From Brevipalpus yothersi (lineage: Eukaryota; Arthropoda; Arachnida; Trombidiformes; Tenuipalpidae): a stretch of 64,000 nucleotides of DNA. Numbering within the stretch: position 1 is the stretch's first letter; each line of letters opens with the position of its first letter. This document shows, in pieces, positions 61,099 to 64,000 of this stretch. A model generated the notes under the pieces. That model saw only the letters and a program-made list of their open reading frames with translations. It searched no databases and was not told the origin of the DNA. The stretch is taken from positions 24,865 through 88,864 of the forward strand of contig QZCP01000174.1 in the NCBI GenBank assembly GCA_003956705.1, in the 5' to 3' direction. The translations under genes and the position numbers were made by a program.

Positions 61099-61539
61099 TT
61101 AAATGTACATGTGAAACTTATTTATCACCAATTTCACGAATAATAACCAATCAGAATATTTACTAGCTGTTAAAATGGTGGTCAATTTATTCCTTTCACC
61201 ACCTACTTGAACACTGACTGATTGTCGATCGAATAGAGGTAAGCTCAAGTGAACAGGTAACCTGTATAATATGCATACTGTTTGTATGGTTGAAAATTTT
61301 ACCTGAAAAAAAAATCCATCATCACGAATCGAGATGTGGCAACATCTTTCCAAAACTGATACATCCATACTAGGAAAACGTGGAATCTTTGCATGATTTT
61401 GGATCCTCTTAATGATTTGAGCCTTTGATGTATGCCAATCATGTGCTGACAAACGCCATGAAAAGCGCGCCAAGCAAAGTTTATCGTAAGCATCAAGAGC
61501 TTTTAAGCTTTCTTTCTTCCTCTCTCTTGCTTCATCCAC
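61099..61539 (-). CDS. Unassigned open frame, possible terminal exon
   Basis: The minus strand is open for at least 146 codons with balanced amino-acid use (Trp, Cys, His, Arg) that looks more protein-like than nearby chance ORFs. It includes EARERKKESLKALDAYDKL, ARFSWRLSAHDWHTSKAQII, IPRFPSMDVSVLERCC and SKYSDWLLFVKLVINKF. There is no ATG at the start; the frame is open back to a TGA near 61560, so an upstream exon would be needed, joined through an AG such as that at about 61553. A CAG|GTAAAA donor at 61303 could end an exon earlier. I do not recognise the family and cannot exclude chance. Confidence 0.3.
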   Translation of the reverse strand: MDEARERKKESLKALDAYDKLCLARFSWRLSAHDWHTSKAQIIKRIQNHAKIPRFPSMDVSVLERCCHISIRDDGFFFQVKFSTIQTVCILYRLPVHLSLPLFDRQSVSVQVGGERNKLTTILTASKYSDWLLFVKLVINKFHMYI

Positions 61540-63630
61540 ACTGAATTCTGTTTCTCAATGCTTATTAATTTTCAAGGAATTTTTCTCCAATTAGATGTTC
61601 AACAACATGAACAGGGACAAGAGGGAAAAGATTGAGAGAGAAAGAAAGATGAAGTGATGAAGTGAACTAGAAAAAGAAAAAAACATCCTCAATTATTTCA
61701 TGGACTCAATCATCTCGACTAGCATACACACGCTATACACAGCACAATTAAGGAACGTTGATCTTTTTGGATCTAAGCATTCCTCACATTTCTCTTTCTT
61801 TCTTCGTGCTGGTTGAAATAATATTAGAGCGAACGAAAAGCATCAAGGATTCATTCAATTTGATATCATTCCGAGGCCATGTTTACACACTATGTGTCGA
61901 GTTAAATTTCATTTTTTCCGTTACTTTTTCTGAACTGCTATGAAAAAAAAACTGAAATACAATTACGGTCCTAATTTTCCTTTATTGCCGGAAGTTTCTG
62001 ATTACCAGGCACTCGATTATTATTATTATGGATTGAAAAAGAGAAAGAGAGAAAGAGAGAGAAAGGCTATCCACACACCATGGTGATTCCATTTGAAACC
62101 AATGAAAAATGTTGCTGCTTCCAAATGAGTAAGCTCAGTTTTTTTTTCATCATGCCCATGACGATTAATATAATATATATATAAACAGCCACAAACATAC
62201 CATTCAGCAGCTATACACGTTGATTCATCGTAAAAATTAACTTGTTTGTGAGTCATCATTGAAAGAGAATGAAGATGGAAGGCTTGAATTCTTGATAGCT
62301 CTACTACTATCATTTTAACTTTCTCTCTCTCTTCGAATAATGATGCAAAGAAAAGAACGATGAAGAACTCAGAGGATAACAAGTTTTTGTTTTCATTCAT
62401 GGCATTTCATGCTCATATATACAAGTGAACACCTTGAGACCAGAAAAAGAAAGAGAAAGAGAGAGAAAGAGAGAGACTCATTTTTTCTCTACCTCCATTC
62501 ATTCATCACTTTCAAAATGAATAGTGGAGAGAGAGAGAGAAGCGAGCAATTACATCAACTTTTATCGATGAATACAAAAAAAGTACCCACATTCCAATGG
62601 TGTAACGTGTCTGTTTTTCCCATAGAAGAGTAGAGAGAAAGAAAGAAAGAGAGAGAGATGAGTAATCGATGAAACTTGTCACCACACCAAGTCAATTGAT
62701 CTTGGCTGGATGTTGTTGTATTAAAACACGATATTTCGGGTGGAACAGTTTGGATGCCTAAATGTATCTGCATTCTTTTCATATTCTGTAATGATGGCAG
62801 TTCCTTTTTTTCTATTGGCAAAGGGGGAAAAATTTTCTGATACACATGGTATTTGTATGTGAAAAAAGAGATCGATCAAGCCAATTCGAGGCCAAACAGC
62901 CCTCAACTTGTGTAGCTTGCATCAAGCCAATGGATGAAAGATGAACATCCATTCTGATTGGGCTGTTCGAAGGTAGACAAGAGATATCGAACTTACACCC
63001 ATTTGATGTGTACATTCCTTTTAATGTACAACGATGATATCATCATCCGATTGAGACATGAATCCTGATGAGATTGAAAAAGAAATGGAATCAAAATGAT
63101 CAATCCTTTTTTTCACTGATTTACGAGATGATTCATTTGCTTTCATGCCGCTCAATTGCATTGCCGTGCAAAAGTTCTGTCTATCAAATTGATTTATAGC
63201 ATTACTAAAATTAGTCATTATTTGCTAATTTACGGTTTCCAATTTTGAATTATAAGAGGGTTTTTTTTATCATTCGACCCTCAATGATTTGAAAAATTTA
63301 ATATCAAGACCAACGATGAATACAGAGTACTTATTTGAGCTAGACTGTAATTATATGAGAATAAATAATCAAATACATAATGTAGAGAGAACCTTATTGC
63401 TGAAATTTTCCAAGAGAAAATCATGGATGGGTTTTCAATCTATTGTCACAATTTGTTGTTCCAAAATTGAATCTATCCAGTAGAACCTGAGTCTGTAGAG
63501 TACCTCTTTTCATAAACATGTGTTAAGATCACATCAAATTGTTAGAACTGACCTCAGGCCTTGATATTTCACTGACTTGTCAATACTCAAGCAACGGTGA
63601 TTTGAGTTGAAAATTTAGGTCCACCGAAAA
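61540..63630. other. Intergenic stretch near the right edge
   Basis: GA-rich short tracts (about 62035-62065, 62443-62475, 62633-62660) and A+T-rich DNA. Open frames here show no family likeness. Confidence 0.45.
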
Positions 63631-63881
63631 ATGGCCAGCAATTCTTCAAGGTATGCTCTCCGATTACTTGCCAAAGTATTGAATTTGCAAAGGTGGAAGA
63701 GAGGTTCCACAGGTAAGTGTATATTTTTTTCGCATGAATTGCTATTCGAGGCGAACATTTCAGTTTCAGTCGAAAAGTTAAATAGTTGTAATGAATACTT
63801 TGAATCTTTCAACAGTGCGAACACTTTTACATGTCCATGCAGGAAAAAAAGGTATCACAAGAAAGGTTGACCCAAGAAGGT
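63631..63881 (+). CDS. 5' part of an unknown gene, runs off the right edge
   Basis: Exon 1 (63631-63712) starts at an ATG and ends at a consensus donor GTAAGT. Exon 2 starts at 63843 after a CAG acceptor and keeps frame. The joined peptide is MASNSSRYALRLLAKVLNLQ, RWKRGSTGKKGITRKVDPRR. It is basic and has no acidic residue until late, like a mitochondrial targeting sequence, so a mitochondrial protein is a guess. Exon 2 either ends at a GTATAA donor at about 63882 or runs into the GA array. The rest is outside the window. Confidence 0.45.
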
Positions 63882-63890
63882 ATAAAAGGG

Positions 63891-64000
<110 letters not shown>

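Overview
The window is a 64 kb piece of a eukaryotic nuclear genome, A+T-rich. Nearly all coding genes are interrupted by short GT-AG introns (about 55-210 bp) and are separated by long stretches dense in (GA)n/(CT)n microsatellites. Several genes suggest an arthropod: a four-domain LERP-type mannose-6-phosphate receptor, an NRF-6-like membrane acyltransferase, a doublesex-like DM-domain gene and TCAGT-type initiators. A full-length TPX2 argues against a dipteran. A mite or other chelicerate is my best guess, but this is inference and not a species call. Strings such as (CT)40 are microsatellites and not genes, although they create apparent ORFs rich in Ser/Leu or Glu/Arg. A 366-base run of N (37281-37646) lies inside one GA array.

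Layout from left to right. 1-224 holds the first coding exon of an unknown minus-strand gene that leaves the window. 3165-4292 (-) is methylthioribose-1-phosphate isomerase. 6082-8374 (-) is an NRF-domain acyltransferase-3 protein. 10086-14839 (+) is an OCRL/INPP5B inositol 5-phosphatase rebuilt from ten exons. 15471-17741 (-) is TPX2, head to head with ORC5 at 18157-19719 (+). 20112-20747 (-) is a UPF0669/C6orf120-like secreted protein. 21285-23845 (+) is an oligopeptidase-A-like M3 peptidase homologue that has lost the zinc site. From 23.8 to 38.2 kb I found no convincing gene, only microsatellites and one candidate core promoter.

38248-40484 (-) is a BEGAIN/TJAP1-family coiled-coil protein, divergent from a long mL38 gene at 40999-42963 (+). 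43336-45696 (-) is a Lerp-like sorting receptor. 48699-49790 (+) is an alpha-1,3-fucosyltransferase. 50736-51775 (+) is a small DM-domain gene with a doublesex-like C-terminal segment and two possible ends. 52634-59088 (+) is synaptojanin, whose first intron contains the complete MOCS2B (molybdopterin synthase large subunit) ORF. The last 5 kb contains an unassigned minus-strand ORF and the start of another plus-strand gene.

Functionally there are two phosphoinositide 5-phosphatases (OCRL and synaptojanin) and a lysosomal sorting receptor, all membrane-traffic proteins. TPX2 and ORC5 are both cell-cycle proteins. No operon logic should be assumed. The most interesting observations are the dead M3 peptidase, an ORC5 without a Walker A motif, the doublesex-like gene with a splice-or-stop choice, and MOCS2B nested in synaptojanin intron 1. 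All exon joins are predictions made by eye from splice consensus and reading frame.
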